NCBI GenBank assembly: GCA_018065965.1
Contig: JAGHSH010000264.1
Location: 1-6,780, forward strand
Reading direction: 5' to 3'
Origin: Candidatus Apopatocola equi
GTDB taxonomy: Bacteria > Bacillota > Clostridia > Oscillospirales > Oscillospiraceae
DNA length: 6,780 nucleotides
Below are positions 1 to 6,710 of the stretch, in pieces. Under the pieces are notes generated by a model. That model worked only from the letters and a program-made list of their open reading frames with translations. It was not told the origin of the DNA and made no database searches. The translations under genes were made by a program, and so were the position numbers. Numbering within the stretch: position 1 is the first letter of the stretch; every line of letters starts with the position of its first letter.

Positions 1-1199
1 TCGGTCTCCCCGGGACTGTCGCAGAGCGTCAGGTTGTCAAAAAAGCTCCTGCCGCTCACATCGTCCCCCACGGCGGAATAGTAGAGACCGTATTCCCGGG
101 CGCTGTACTGCTGCAGCTGCGCAGCGGTGGGTGCGCCCCAGAAATACCAGGAGAAGAAATCATACTGGCTTTCGTGGCAGGCAAAGGCCTTCTGTGCCAG
201 CTCATAGCCGGTTCGGTAGTTGAAGCTCCGCAGGGGCTCGTCCAGATCAATGACAACGGGCCTCTCCCGGAGCAGATGGACATAGAGCTTACTGGGCGTC
301 CACACCCCGAAGCGGGCGGCGCTGGAGGCGTCCACGCTGCCGTTTCCGGCCATTTCCATGGCGTCGGCGGCAAGCTGATAATAAAGTTTGTGGGCTCCGT
401 GACCGTACTCGCCCTTGCTGTCATGGCAGATGACCACCTGGGGCTTGAACTGGCGGTAGAGACGCAGCTGGCGCAGAAGCATATCGTCGTAGGATACCTT
501 GTCCTTTGCGTAGAGCTCGATCTGCTTCTCCATGCTTTCGTCGGGGCCCAGATCCTCATAAATGCCCAGCACGGGGTAGTTCCGCAGACCGCTGACCCAG
601 AGCGCGTTGAGCAGCTCATTGCAGCGGTAGGGCTCGGTGCTGTGGCTGATGAGATAGGCCACCTGCACCCGTGCGCCCCTGTCCAGACACCAGGGGATGA
701 TGCCGCCGAAAAACAGGGCGTCGTCATCGGAATGGGTGGGGAGCAGCAGCACATCCGTCCTGTCCCAGCAGGGCTCCCAGTCCTGTACCCACTCGGGCTT
801 GTCGCCGGGGGAGAGCACATACACATTGGCCAGGATCCCCTCGCCCTGAAAACGCAGCGTCAGGGAATAGCAGTTCAGCTCGCCGATGTACTGGTGCAGA
901 AAGCCGCTCTGACCGCATTTGCGGGTCTGATCCCCGGCGCGGAGGGTATATTCTCCGGGTGCGGCGGAAAATTCCAGATAAAGCCCGCCGATAAGCTCGC
1001 TGCTGTTCACCGTCAGCTCAGTGCCCTTGTGCAGCTTGCTGTGGCTGCGGAGATTGCCGTCCAGCAGGGTGTCGGCCCGCTCGCCGTAGATGCGCATATC
1101 GCAGGCGTTGTTCACGCAGCGGGCTTCGTCGGCTGCGCGGACGCTCAGACAGAGCGGAAAAAGAAAAAGAAGGAGAAAGAGGATCTGTCGCTTCTTCAA
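1..1199 (-). CDS. Secreted PIG-L/LmbE-family deacetylase, 3' end outside window
   Basis: Probable zinc-dependent N-acetyl-sugar deacetylase acting outside the membrane; substrate unknown. The frame is open from a TTG at 1199-1197 to the window edge (399 codons, no stop). An in-frame TAA lies three codons upstream of the TTG. An AAAGGAAGG ribosome binding site ends 9 nt before it. Starting at the first ATG (residue 35) would remove the signal peptide (MKKRQ, then a Leu/Phe-rich core at about residues 6-19, likely cleavage after VRA at 22). Residues about 25-140 form a beta-rich domain containing LLDGN and CGQSGFLHQY, which I cannot assign firmly; it is loosely discoidin-like. The PIG-L domain starts near 148. 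PTHSDDDALFFGG (154-166) matches the family's P/AHPDDE motif with Pro to Ser and Glu to Asp changes; H156, D158 and D159 are the expected metal and base residues. GEYGHGAHK (263-271) matches the second motif, with H267 and H270. The gene is divergent from the U32 operon. Family assignment is strong; substrate and N-terminal domain are open. Confidence 0.88.
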   Translation of the reverse strand, partial: MKKRQILFLLLFLFPLCLSVRAADEARCVNNACDMRIYGERADTLLDGNLRSHSKLHKGTELTVNSSELIGGLYLEFSAAPGEYTLRAGDQTRKCGQSGFLHQYIGELNCYSLTLRFQGEGILANVYVLSPGDKPEWVQDWEPCWDRTDVLLLPTHSDDDALFFGGIIPWCLDRGARVQVAYLISHSTEPYRCNELLNALWVSGLRNYPVLGIYEDLGPDESMEKQIELYAKDKVSYDDMLLRQLRLYRQFKPQVVICHDSKGEYGHGAHKLYYQLAADAMEMAGNGSVDASSAARFGVWTPSKLYVHLLRERPVVIDLDEPLRSFNYRTGYELAQKAFACHESQYDFFSWYFWGAPTAAQLQQYSAREYGLYYSAVGDDVSGRSFFDNLTLCDSPGET

Positions 1200-1208
1200 C
1201 CGGAATTA

Positions 1209-1218
1209 CCTTCCTTTC
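1209..1218 (-). promoter_or_regulatory. Ribosome binding site that decides the TTG start
   Basis: On the minus strand the sequence reads AAAGGAAGG, then 9 nt, then TTG at 1199-1197. An in-frame TAA lies between this site and the TTG, so no earlier start in the frame can use it. This favours TTG over the internal ATG at residue 35. Confidence 0.75.
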
Positions 1219-1232
1219 CGAAAATCCCCACC

Positions 1233-1241
1233 ATTATAGCA
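1233..1241 (-). promoter_or_regulatory. Extended -10 promoter for the PIG-L gene
   Basis: The minus strand reads TGCTATAAT, a perfect TATAAT box preceded by the TGn extension of extended -10 sigma-A promoters. No good TTGACA-like -35 sits 16-18 bp upstream (CTGTTT is the best), as is common for extended -10 promoters. Transcription would start near 1226, leaving a leader of about 27 nt that contains the ribosome binding site. Confidence 0.65.
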
Positions 1242-1285
1242 CAGCTTCCGGGAAAAAACAGCATTTTTTGCAGAAAGTTAGCTAC

Positions 1286-1314
1286 TTGCAGAATTTGGCG
1301 AAGAGGAGTAGAAT
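1286..1314 (+). promoter_or_regulatory. Sigma-A-type promoter for the U32 operon
   Basis: TTGCAG (1286-1291), a 17-bp spacer and TAGAAT (1309-1314) fit a vegetative promoter. The -10 matches consensus at five of six positions and the -35 at three of six. Transcription would start near 1320, giving a leader of under 30 nt. It is divergent from the PIG-L promoter within the same AT-rich intergenic stretch. Confidence 0.55.
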
Positions 1315-1347
1315 AAAAATATCTGTGACTGAAAAGAGGCAATGACC

Positions 1348-3396
1348 ATGAGGAGAGCGGAACGGGCGGAGATCATGGCTCCTGCGGGGGCTATGGAGCA
1401 GCTCTATGCGGCGGTGCGCTGCGGAGCGGATGCGGTATATCTGGGAGCGGGGAGCTTCAATGCCCGGCGGAATGCCGCCAACTTTGACGGTGAGGCGCTC
1501 TCCCAGGCGGTGAACTACTGCCACGGCCGGGGCGTGCGGGTCTATGTGACCGTCAACACCCTTGTGATGGACGAGGAGAAGGACGCCCTTGCCGCCACGC
1601 TTGCACAGGTGGCGGAGGCCGGCTGTGACGCGTTGATCATTCAGGATCTTTCGGTGCTGGACTACTGTAAGCGGCACTACCCGACCCTCACGCGCTTTTC
1701 CTCCACCCAGACCGTGGTACACAATGTCAGCGGCGCGCTGGAGCTGGAGCGGCTGGGCTTTCAGAGCATCATGCTGGCCAGAGAGCTGACCCTTGGCGAG
1801 ATGGAGGCCATCTGCAGCGCCATTTCCCCGGAAACGGCGGCGGAAGCCTTTGTCCACGGGGCACACTGTATGTCCGTCAGCGGCGCGTGCTATCTCTCTG
1901 CCATGATCGGCGGGCGCAGCGGCAACCGCGGTTTATGTGCGCAGCCCTGCCGTCTGGACTGGCAGTGCGGAAAAAATCATAATGTCCTTTCCCTGAAGGA
2001 TATGAGCCTCATGTCCCATATCGGAGAGCTGGAGGAGGCGGGCGTTACCTCTCTGAAGATCGAGGGACGCATGAAGCGGCCGGAATATGTGGCCGCCGCC
2101 GTGACCGCCTGCCGTCTGGCCCGGGCGGGAGAGCCCTATGACGAGCAGCAGCTGCGCAGCGTCTTTTCCCGCAGCGGCTTCACGGACGGCTACCTGATGG
2201 GGAAGCGGGATCGGGATATGTTCGGCTTCCGCACCAAGGAGGACGTGACCGGAGCGGAGAAGGTCTATAAGGAGCTGCAGAATCTCTATAAGGCCGAGCG
2301 CAGCGCAGTGGGCGTGGACTTCGCCTTCCGGGCGGATGCAGACGGCTCTGCTCTGACGGTCTCCGACGGGGTCTGCAGCGTCACCGTCAGCGGTGAGCAG
2401 CCCCAGCAGGCGATCAGCCGCCCCACGGATACCGAGAGCGCCCGGAAGAACCTGACCAAATGCGGCGGCACACCCTTCCTGTCCCGCAGCTTCACGGCGG
2501 ATATCGCCCCGGGGCTTATGCTCCCGGCCTCTGCGCTCAATGCCCTCCGCCGCAGGGCGCTGGAGGAGCTTCTTGCGCGGCGGAGCGTGGGGAAGCAGTA
2601 TCCCTTCACGGAGGCGGAGGAGGAAGCGTCCGCACCCCATACCGCCCCTGCCGAGCCGAAGCGCTGGGCGAGATTCCATACGAAAGAACAGATCGTCTGC
2701 GACGACGCCTTTGAAAGGATCATCCTTCCGGCCCATGAGATCGATGCCGGGCTGATCAGAAAATACGGAGAGAAGCTCCTCTGCGAGACCCCTGCAGTGC
2801 TTTTTCCCGAGGACGAGAGCGCCTTTGTGCAGCAGCTCACGCAGCTGCGGGACACAGGACTCCGCGGCATTGTGGCCGATAATGTCTATGCCCTCCGTCT
2901 GGGACGGGAGCTGGGGCTGGAGGTACACGGGGGCTGCGGCCTGAATATCCTCAACAGCACGGCTCTCCGCGCCTACGAAAAGCAGGGTCTTAAATCTGCG
3001 GCGCTGTCCTATGAGCTTGCCATGAGCAAGGCCAAGGCGCTGGGCGGAGCGCTGAAGCGAGGCATATTCGCCTATGGCTACCTGCCGCTGATGCGCTGGC
3101 GCGTCTGCCCGGTGAAGGCCAATATCGGCTGCGCTGCCTGCGGCGGAGAGGGACAGATCACCGACCGCCTCGGCCTTTCCTTCCCGGTGGAGTGTACCCG
3201 CAGACAGTATTCCACCCTCCTCAACAACGTGCCTCTGCACATTGCCGAGCGGGATCTGCGCGGCTTTGACTACCTGCTCTTCTACTTTACCCGGGAGAGC
3301 GGCGCGGAGATCCGCAGAGTCCTGGAGGATTATGACCTTCGCCGCAGGAGCAGCGAAAAGCGCACCGGCGGCCTGTATTATCGGGAGCTGCTATGA
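1348..3396 (+). CDS. U32-family protein with DUF3656-like middle region, RlhA/YdcP-type RNA hydroxylation protein
   Basis: This is a cytoplasmic protein of the peptidase U32 family. Long members such as E. coli RlhA (YdcP, about 650 aa) hydroxylate C2501 of 23S rRNA, and shorter relatives (TrhP) modify tRNA; 'peptidase' is a historical label. The N-terminal barrel is visible from EIMAPAGAMEQLYAAV to about residue 270. EAFVHGAHCMSVSGACYLS matches the U32 signature except that His replaces the usual aliphatic residue before the first Cys. C174, C181, C197 and C201 resemble the iron-sulfur ligands of U32 relatives. LKIEGRMKRPEY (from about 236) is also typical. Residues about 290-415 look like DUF3656. 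A C-terminal module carries C587, C595 and C598. ATG at 1342 is also in frame, but AAGAGG at 1334-1339 sits only 2 nt from it and 8 nt from 1348, so I prefer 1348 (682 aa). The stop overlaps the next start as ATGA. An RNA target rests on homology only. Confidence 0.9.
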   Translation: MRRAERAEIMAPAGAMEQLYAAVRCGADAVYLGAGSFNARRNAANFDGEALSQAVNYCHGRGVRVYVTVNTLVMDEEKDALAATLAQVAEAGCDALIIQDLSVLDYCKRHYPTLTRFSSTQTVVHNVSGALELERLGFQSIMLARELTLGEMEAICSAISPETAAEAFVHGAHCMSVSGACYLSAMIGGRSGNRGLCAQPCRLDWQCGKNHNVLSLKDMSLMSHIGELEEAGVTSLKIEGRMKRPEYVAAAVTACRLARAGEPYDEQQLRSVFSRSGFTDGYLMGKRDRDMFGFRTKEDVTGAEKVYKELQNLYKAERSAVGVDFAFRADADGSALTVSDGVCSVTVSGEQPQQAISRPTDTESARKNLTKCGGTPFLSRSFTADIAPGLMLPASALNALRRRALEELLARRSVGKQYPFTEAEEEASAPHTAPAEPKRWARFHTKEQIVCDDAFERIILPAHEIDAGLIRKYGEKLLCETPAVLFPEDESAFVQQLTQLRDTGLRGIVADNVYALRLGRELGLEVHGGCGLNILNSTALRAYEKQGLKSAALSYELAMSKAKALGGALKRGIFAYGYLPLMRWRVCPVKANIGCAACGGEGQITDRLGLSFPVECTRRQYSTLLNNVPLHIAERDLRGFDYLLFYFTRESGAEIRRVLEDYDLRRRSSEKRTGGLYYRELL

Positions 3397-4058
3397 AAGA
3401 AACGATCAAGTTTACGGGCTTCACCCCTGAAGCCTCGGCGTTTTACTGGGAACTGCTGTTCCATAACGAGAGACCCTGGTTCGAGGAGCATAAGGCACAG
3501 TTCGTGCAGCTTGTCAAGGAACCCTTCGAGGCGCTGGCGCGGGAGACCTGTGCCCTGACGGCGGAGGCCTACGGCGAGGATATGCGCCTGCATGTTTCCC
3601 GCATCTACCGGGACGCCCGCCGCCTCTTCGGCAGAGGCCCCTACAAGGAGCATATGTGGTTTTCCCTGCACCCGGTCAGTTGGCCGGAGGAGCTGAGTCT
3701 CTGGTTTGAGATCGGCCCGGGGGATTACAGCTACGGCGTGGGCGTATGGGGCAATCCCGGACAGATGGAGCAGTGGAGAAAGGTGCTGGAGGCGGACAGA
3801 GCCGCCGCCGAGCGTCTGGCCCGTCGTCTCAAGCGGCAGAGCCGCTTCCGTCTGGGCGGGGAAGCGTACAAGCGCCCCAAGGGCGATGTGGGGGAGCTTC
3901 TGAACCCCTGGTACAACAAAAAGAGCATTTTTATCGAGTGCTCCCATGATTTCGGCGGGGATGTGCTCAAAAGCGAGCTGCCGCAGATCCTGACCGACGG
4001 CTATCGCTGGCTGCGCCCCTACGGGGAGCTGCTGGCAAAGATGTTCCCGGAAGAATAA
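3393..4058 (+). CDS. DUF2461 (TIGR02453-type) protein, function unknown
   Basis: A 221-aa soluble protein with no signal peptide or membrane segment. It has the DUF2461 hallmarks: an N-terminal LLFHNERPWFEEHK (21-34) and the RIYRDARRLFGRGPYKEH stretch (70-87), where the Arg, Asp and Pro-Tyr-Lys positions are typical. An aromatic strand region follows (LWFEIGPGDYSYGVGVW, 103-119). Length is close to the usual 200-230 aa. No enzymatic activity is established for the family as far as I know. The start ATG overlaps the U32 stop codon (ATGA at 3393-3396), and GGGAG at 3383-3387 lies inside the upstream gene 5 nt before it, so translation is probably coupled. Family is confident, role unknown. Confidence 0.85.
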   Translation: MKETIKFTGFTPEASAFYWELLFHNERPWFEEHKAQFVQLVKEPFEALARETCALTAEAYGEDMRLHVSRIYRDARRLFGRGPYKEHMWFSLHPVSWPEELSLWFEIGPGDYSYGVGVWGNPGQMEQWRKVLEADRAAAERLARRLKRQSRFRLGGEAYKRPKGDVGELLNPWYNKKSIFIECSHDFGGDVLKSELPQILTDGYRWLRPYGELLAKMFPEE

Positions 4059-4084
4059 AGAGAAAAAAGAAAAAGATCATATCT

Positions 4085-4090
4085 GGAGGA
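4085..4090 (+). promoter_or_regulatory. Strong ribosome binding site for the hexose-phosphate mutase gene
   Basis: GGAGGA lies 8 nt before the ATG at 4099, near-ideal spacing. The 40-bp gap after the DUF2461 stop is A-rich, with no hairpin and no recognisable promoter, so the mutase is probably read through from upstream. Confidence 0.7.
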
Positions 4091-4098
4091 ATACGAGC

Positions 4099-5580
4099 AT
4101 GGATTATTCCGCACTGCAGAACGGCAGCGATATCCGCGGCGTTGCTATCGCCGTGGAGGGCGGCAAAAGCGTGAATCTCACGGAGCAGGCCTGCCGGGAC
4201 ATCGGCCGGGGCTTTGCCCTGTGGCTGTATCGGCGCTACGGCCGGCCCTGCCGGGTGGCGCTGGGCAGAGACTGCCGTCTCAGCGGGGAGCAGCTGCTCC
4301 ACACGCTGGGACAGGCTCTTGCCGCCGAGGGCATGAGCGTTACCGACATGGGGCAGGCCACCACCCCCGCCATGTTTATGACCACCGTCACCGAGGGCTG
4401 GAAGTTCGACGCCTCCGTGATGGCCACGGCCAGCCATCTCCCCATGGAGCGCAACGGCTTCAAGTTCTTCACCGCCGAGGGCGGTCTGGAGAGCAGCGAT
4501 GTGAAGGAAATACTGGCGCTGGCCGCTTCCGATGCGCACACGCAGCTTGCCCCCGCCCGGACAGAGCGGGGCGAGTTCATGGACGTTTACGCCGCGCAGC
4601 TGCGGGAGAAGCTCGTGAGCTGGACGGGGAAGGAAAAGCCCTTTGCGGGGCTGCGCATCGTGGTGGATGCGGGCAACGGCATGGGCGGCTTCTATGCCTC
4701 CGAGGTGCTGGAGCCTCTGGGCGCGGATACCCGGGGCAGCCGCTATCTGGAGCCGGACGGCAGCTTCCCCAATCACATTCCCAACCCGGAGGATCAGACC
4801 GCCATGGAGAGCATCCGGGAGGCCGTGCTGCAGAGCGGGGCGGCCATGGGCGTGATCTTTGACACGGACGTGGATCGGGCGGGAGCCGTTCTCTCCGACG
4901 GTACGGAGCTGAACCGCAACCGTATCATCGCCGCCCTTGCGGCCATTCTCCTCTCTGAGCATCCCGGCACCACCATCGTTACCGATTCCATCACCTCCAC
5001 CGGCCTTGCCGCTTTCATCCGCCGGCGGGGCGGCGTCCACCGCCGCTTCAAGCGGGGCTACCGGAACGTGATCAACGAGGGACTCCGCCTCAACGCGCAG
5101 GGACAGGACTGCCAGATGGCCATGGAGACCTCCGGCCACGGCGCACTGAAGGAGAACTACTTCCTGGATGACGGCGCCTATCTCATGACCCGTCTGCTGG
5201 CGGAGCTGGTGAAGCGCGGCAGTCTGGAGAGCCTGCTCACCGGTCTGGCCGAGCCCGTGGAGGCCATGGAATTCCGCATGAATGTTTCCGCTCCGGATTT
5301 TGCTGCCTACGGGCAGCAGGTGCTGGATGAGCTGGGCGAATATGCCAAAACCGCCCCCGGCTGGAGACCGGAGACGGAGAATTACGAGGGCGTGCGTGTA
5401 AACGTGGGCAGCGGGTGGTTTTTGCTGCGCCTCTCTCTCCACGATCCTCTGCTGCCGCTGAACATCGAGAGTGACGCGGCCCGGGGCGTGCGGGAGATCG
5501 CCCGGGAGCTGCTGCCCTTCCTGCAGCGCTTTGAGAAGCTGGACAGCTCCGCACTGGCGAAGTACGCCGAAGCCGAATAA
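4099..5580 (+). CDS. Phosphoglucomutase/phosphomannomutase-family enzyme
   Basis: A cytoplasmic alpha-D-phosphohexomutase (493 aa) that interconverts hexose 1- and 6-phosphates, feeding glycogen, cell-wall and nucleotide-sugar synthesis. The four expected active-site elements occur in order. The phosphoserine loop is TASHLPMERNGFK (110-122, S112 catalytic). The magnesium loop is FDTDVDRAG (254-262; D255, D257, D259), with Thr in place of the common Gly of DGDxDR. The sugar-recognition loop is METSGHGAL (342-350), where GEESGH is the textbook form. The phosphate-binding loop is RLSLHDP (444-450), in place of RxSGTEP. The TASHLP...NGFKFF and LHDPLLPLN versions suggest a distinct branch from E. 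coli ManB/GlmM. The start is well supported by GGAGGA. It is last in the operon, followed 12 bp later by a terminator hairpin. Glucose versus mannose preference cannot be read from the sequence. Confidence 0.93.
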   Translation: MDYSALQNGSDIRGVAIAVEGGKSVNLTEQACRDIGRGFALWLYRRYGRPCRVALGRDCRLSGEQLLHTLGQALAAEGMSVTDMGQATTPAMFMTTVTEGWKFDASVMATASHLPMERNGFKFFTAEGGLESSDVKEILALAASDAHTQLAPARTERGEFMDVYAAQLREKLVSWTGKEKPFAGLRIVVDAGNGMGGFYASEVLEPLGADTRGSRYLEPDGSFPNHIPNPEDQTAMESIREAVLQSGAAMGVIFDTDVDRAGAVLSDGTELNRNRIIAALAAILLSEHPGTTIVTDSITSTGLAAFIRRRGGVHRRFKRGYRNVINEGLRLNAQGQDCQMAMETSGHGALKENYFLDDGAYLMTRLLAELVKRGSLESLLTGLAEPVEAMEFRMNVSAPDFAAYGQQVLDELGEYAKTAPGWRPETENYEGVRVNVGSGWFLLRLSLHDPLLPLNIESDAARGVREIARELLPFLQRFEKLDSSALAKYAEAE

Positions 5581-5592
5581 AATACAGACATG

Positions 5593-5637
5593 AAAAGGGT
5601 TCGCTGCAAGAGGAACGGTTTTGCAGCGAACTCTTTT
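5593..5637. terminator. Terminator hairpin 1 (end of the plus-strand operon, probably bidirectional)
   Basis: A 17-bp stem pairs 5593-5609 with 5621-5637 and contains a single G-U pair, around an 11-nt loop. The stem core is GTTCGCTGCAA/TTGCAGCGAAC. An A-tract at the base on the left and a T-tract on the right make it usable on either strand. It begins 12 bp after the mutase stop codon. Confidence 0.85.
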
Positions 5638-5654
5638 CTGCTTTTCCGTATATA

Positions 5655-5694
5655 AAAAAGGTTCGCTGCCGGAAAATCAGCAGCGAGCCTTTTT
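5655..5694. terminator. Terminator hairpin 2 (end of the minus-strand gene, bidirectional)
   Basis: A 15-bp stem pairs 5655-5669 with 5680-5694, with one G-U pair and a 10-nt loop. It is flanked by A6 on the left and T5 on the right. Read on the minus strand it lies 5 nt after the stop of the membrane-protein gene and ends in six U residues, a canonical intrinsic terminator. Read on the plus strand it backs up hairpin 1. Confidence 0.88.
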
Positions 5695-5699
5695 CAGCT

Positions 5700-6674
5700 T
5701 TACAGGAAGGCCTCCTCCGTCTCTTCGGCGAAGGCAGCGGGGTGCAGGGGCTTGGCAAGCTCCAGCAGCTTCACCGCATCGGTAACATTGCTCTCCGCTG
5801 TGCGGGAGATGAAGCGCCAGCTCCACAAGAGACCGAGGGCGGCAAAGAGAAGATATGTCAGGCTGTCGCTCACAAGGAGTGAGCGAAACTCCGGATCGGT
5901 CATCAGGGAAAGTGAGACCGGGAAAGCCTCGACGAGGGAAAAACCGATTTCTTTTACAAGCGTGCCTGCGACCACCAGAACATTCAGCACGAACACACCC
6001 AGAACGGAGGAGAGAATGCTCAGGATCAGCGGCGTTTTGTTCATGCGTCCGCCCAGCAGCTTGTAGCCGTAATAGGAGCCGATGGGGATCAGTGCCACCA
6101 GCAAAGCGTAGACGGTCTGCGTGAAGAGAATCGTCAGCACCGAGGGCAGACAGCCCGCGATCATGCCCAGCAGTGCGCCGAGAATGCCAAGCAGATAGCT
6201 GCCCCGCTGGGCGTTGTCCGCTGCCTTTTCTTCGGCAGCGGCGATCCTGTCCTTCAGACAGAGCGTGTGGACGAGGGAGTAGCTGTGGCCGTTGCCGCTG
6301 ATGGGAGCGGCGCAGTCACAGTAGGGCCTGTGGCAGATGGGGCACTCGTCATCGGGCACGATCCGGCAGCGATCCAGCGCGGCAGTAACGGAACGGATCT
6401 GCCCCAGAGGATCAGCCAGAAAAGCCTTGCGCTTGAGCCTGACCGTGAGAACGGCTCTCCAGTTCAGCTTGGCGCCCGTAGGCAGCGCCTCCTTCAGCAG
6501 AGAAGCCTGCTCGGCATTCTTCTTGCCAACGGGGAAATAAAGGGTGATCCCCATGCTGTCCAGTGCGCTGACCGGCCAGCTTCCCACAAGACCGCTGAGG
6601 GCGTAGGCGCCGCCGATGGCGGTGGGCACATCCAGCCCCCCGGACACAAGGGAATTGCGTACTTTTTTATCCAT
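5700..6674 (-). CDS. Uncharacterised four-helix membrane protein with a cysteine-rich zinc-knuckle-like cluster
   Basis: I do not recognise this 324-aa protein. Residues 1-150 are mostly soluble, with no signal peptide. They hold a basic stretch (TVRLKRKAF, 77-85) and a metal-binding-like cluster: C111-P-I-C114, C119-D-C121, then H136 and C139. Four hydrophobic segments follow at about 159-182, 184-206, 215-239 and 265-286. The short linker at 207-214 (LLGGRMNK) is basic, and the C-terminal tail is acidic (EETEEAFL). By the positive-inside rule the soluble N-terminal part is probably cytoplasmic. ATG at 6674 has AAGGAG 5 nt upstream, so the start is sound. The stop is 5 nt before a terminator hairpin. 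It is convergent with the mutase operon, and its own promoter would lie in or beyond the unreliable tail. The coding frame is confident, the function unknown. Confidence 0.8.
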   Translation of the reverse strand: MDKKVRNSLVSGGLDVPTAIGGAYALSGLVGSWPVSALDSMGITLYFPVGKKNAEQASLLKEALPTGAKLNWRAVLTVRLKRKAFLADPLGQIRSVTAALDRCRIVPDDECPICHRPYCDCAAPISGNGHSYSLVHTLCLKDRIAAAEEKAADNAQRGSYLLGILGALLGMIAGCLPSVLTILFTQTVYALLVALIPIGSYYGYKLLGGRMNKTPLILSILSSVLGVFVLNVLVVAGTLVKEIGFSLVEAFPVSLSLMTDPEFRSLLVSDSLTYLLFAALGLLWSWRFISRTAESNVTDAVKLLELAKPLHPAAFAEETEEAFL

Positions 6675-6679
6675 TTTTT

Positions 6680-6690
6680 CTCCTTCTCCT
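6680..6690 (-). promoter_or_regulatory. Ribosome binding site of the membrane-protein gene
   Basis: On the minus strand the sequence reads AGGAGAAGGAG followed by five A residues and ATG. The proximal AAGGAG is 5 nt from the start and a second AGGAG is 11 nt away. This supports the ATG at 6674. Confidence 0.7.
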
Positions 6691-6710
6691 TTCCTGCGCG
6701 TATCAGAGCC

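Noticed and set aside
1253..1269. A6/T6 inverted repeat as a terminator or operator
   Set aside because: The stem is only A-T pairs with a 5-nt loop, too weak for a terminator, and it sits between divergent promoters where one is not expected.
174..1316. 380-codon plus-strand open frame
   Set aside because: It lies opposite the PIG-L gene, which has recognisable catalytic motifs, a signal peptide and an RBS. The plus-strand translation is low-complexity Ala/Gly/Leu with a Lys-rich stretch opposite the signal-peptide codons, typical of a GC-rich antisense shadow.
1342..1344. ATG at 1342 as the U32 start
   Set aside because: It is only 2 nt from the AAGAGG ribosome binding site, too close; the in-frame ATG at 1348 has an 8-nt spacer.
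1933..3240. 435-codon minus-strand open frame inside the U32 gene
   Set aside because: The plus strand has conserved U32 motifs throughout; the antisense product has no recognisable domain and is Arg/Gly/Ala-rich.
3967..5442. 491-codon minus-strand open frame opposite the mutase
   Set aside because: All four phosphohexomutase loops are on the plus strand. The antisense product is His/Gly/Ala-rich with no motif and no ribosome binding site that I could see.
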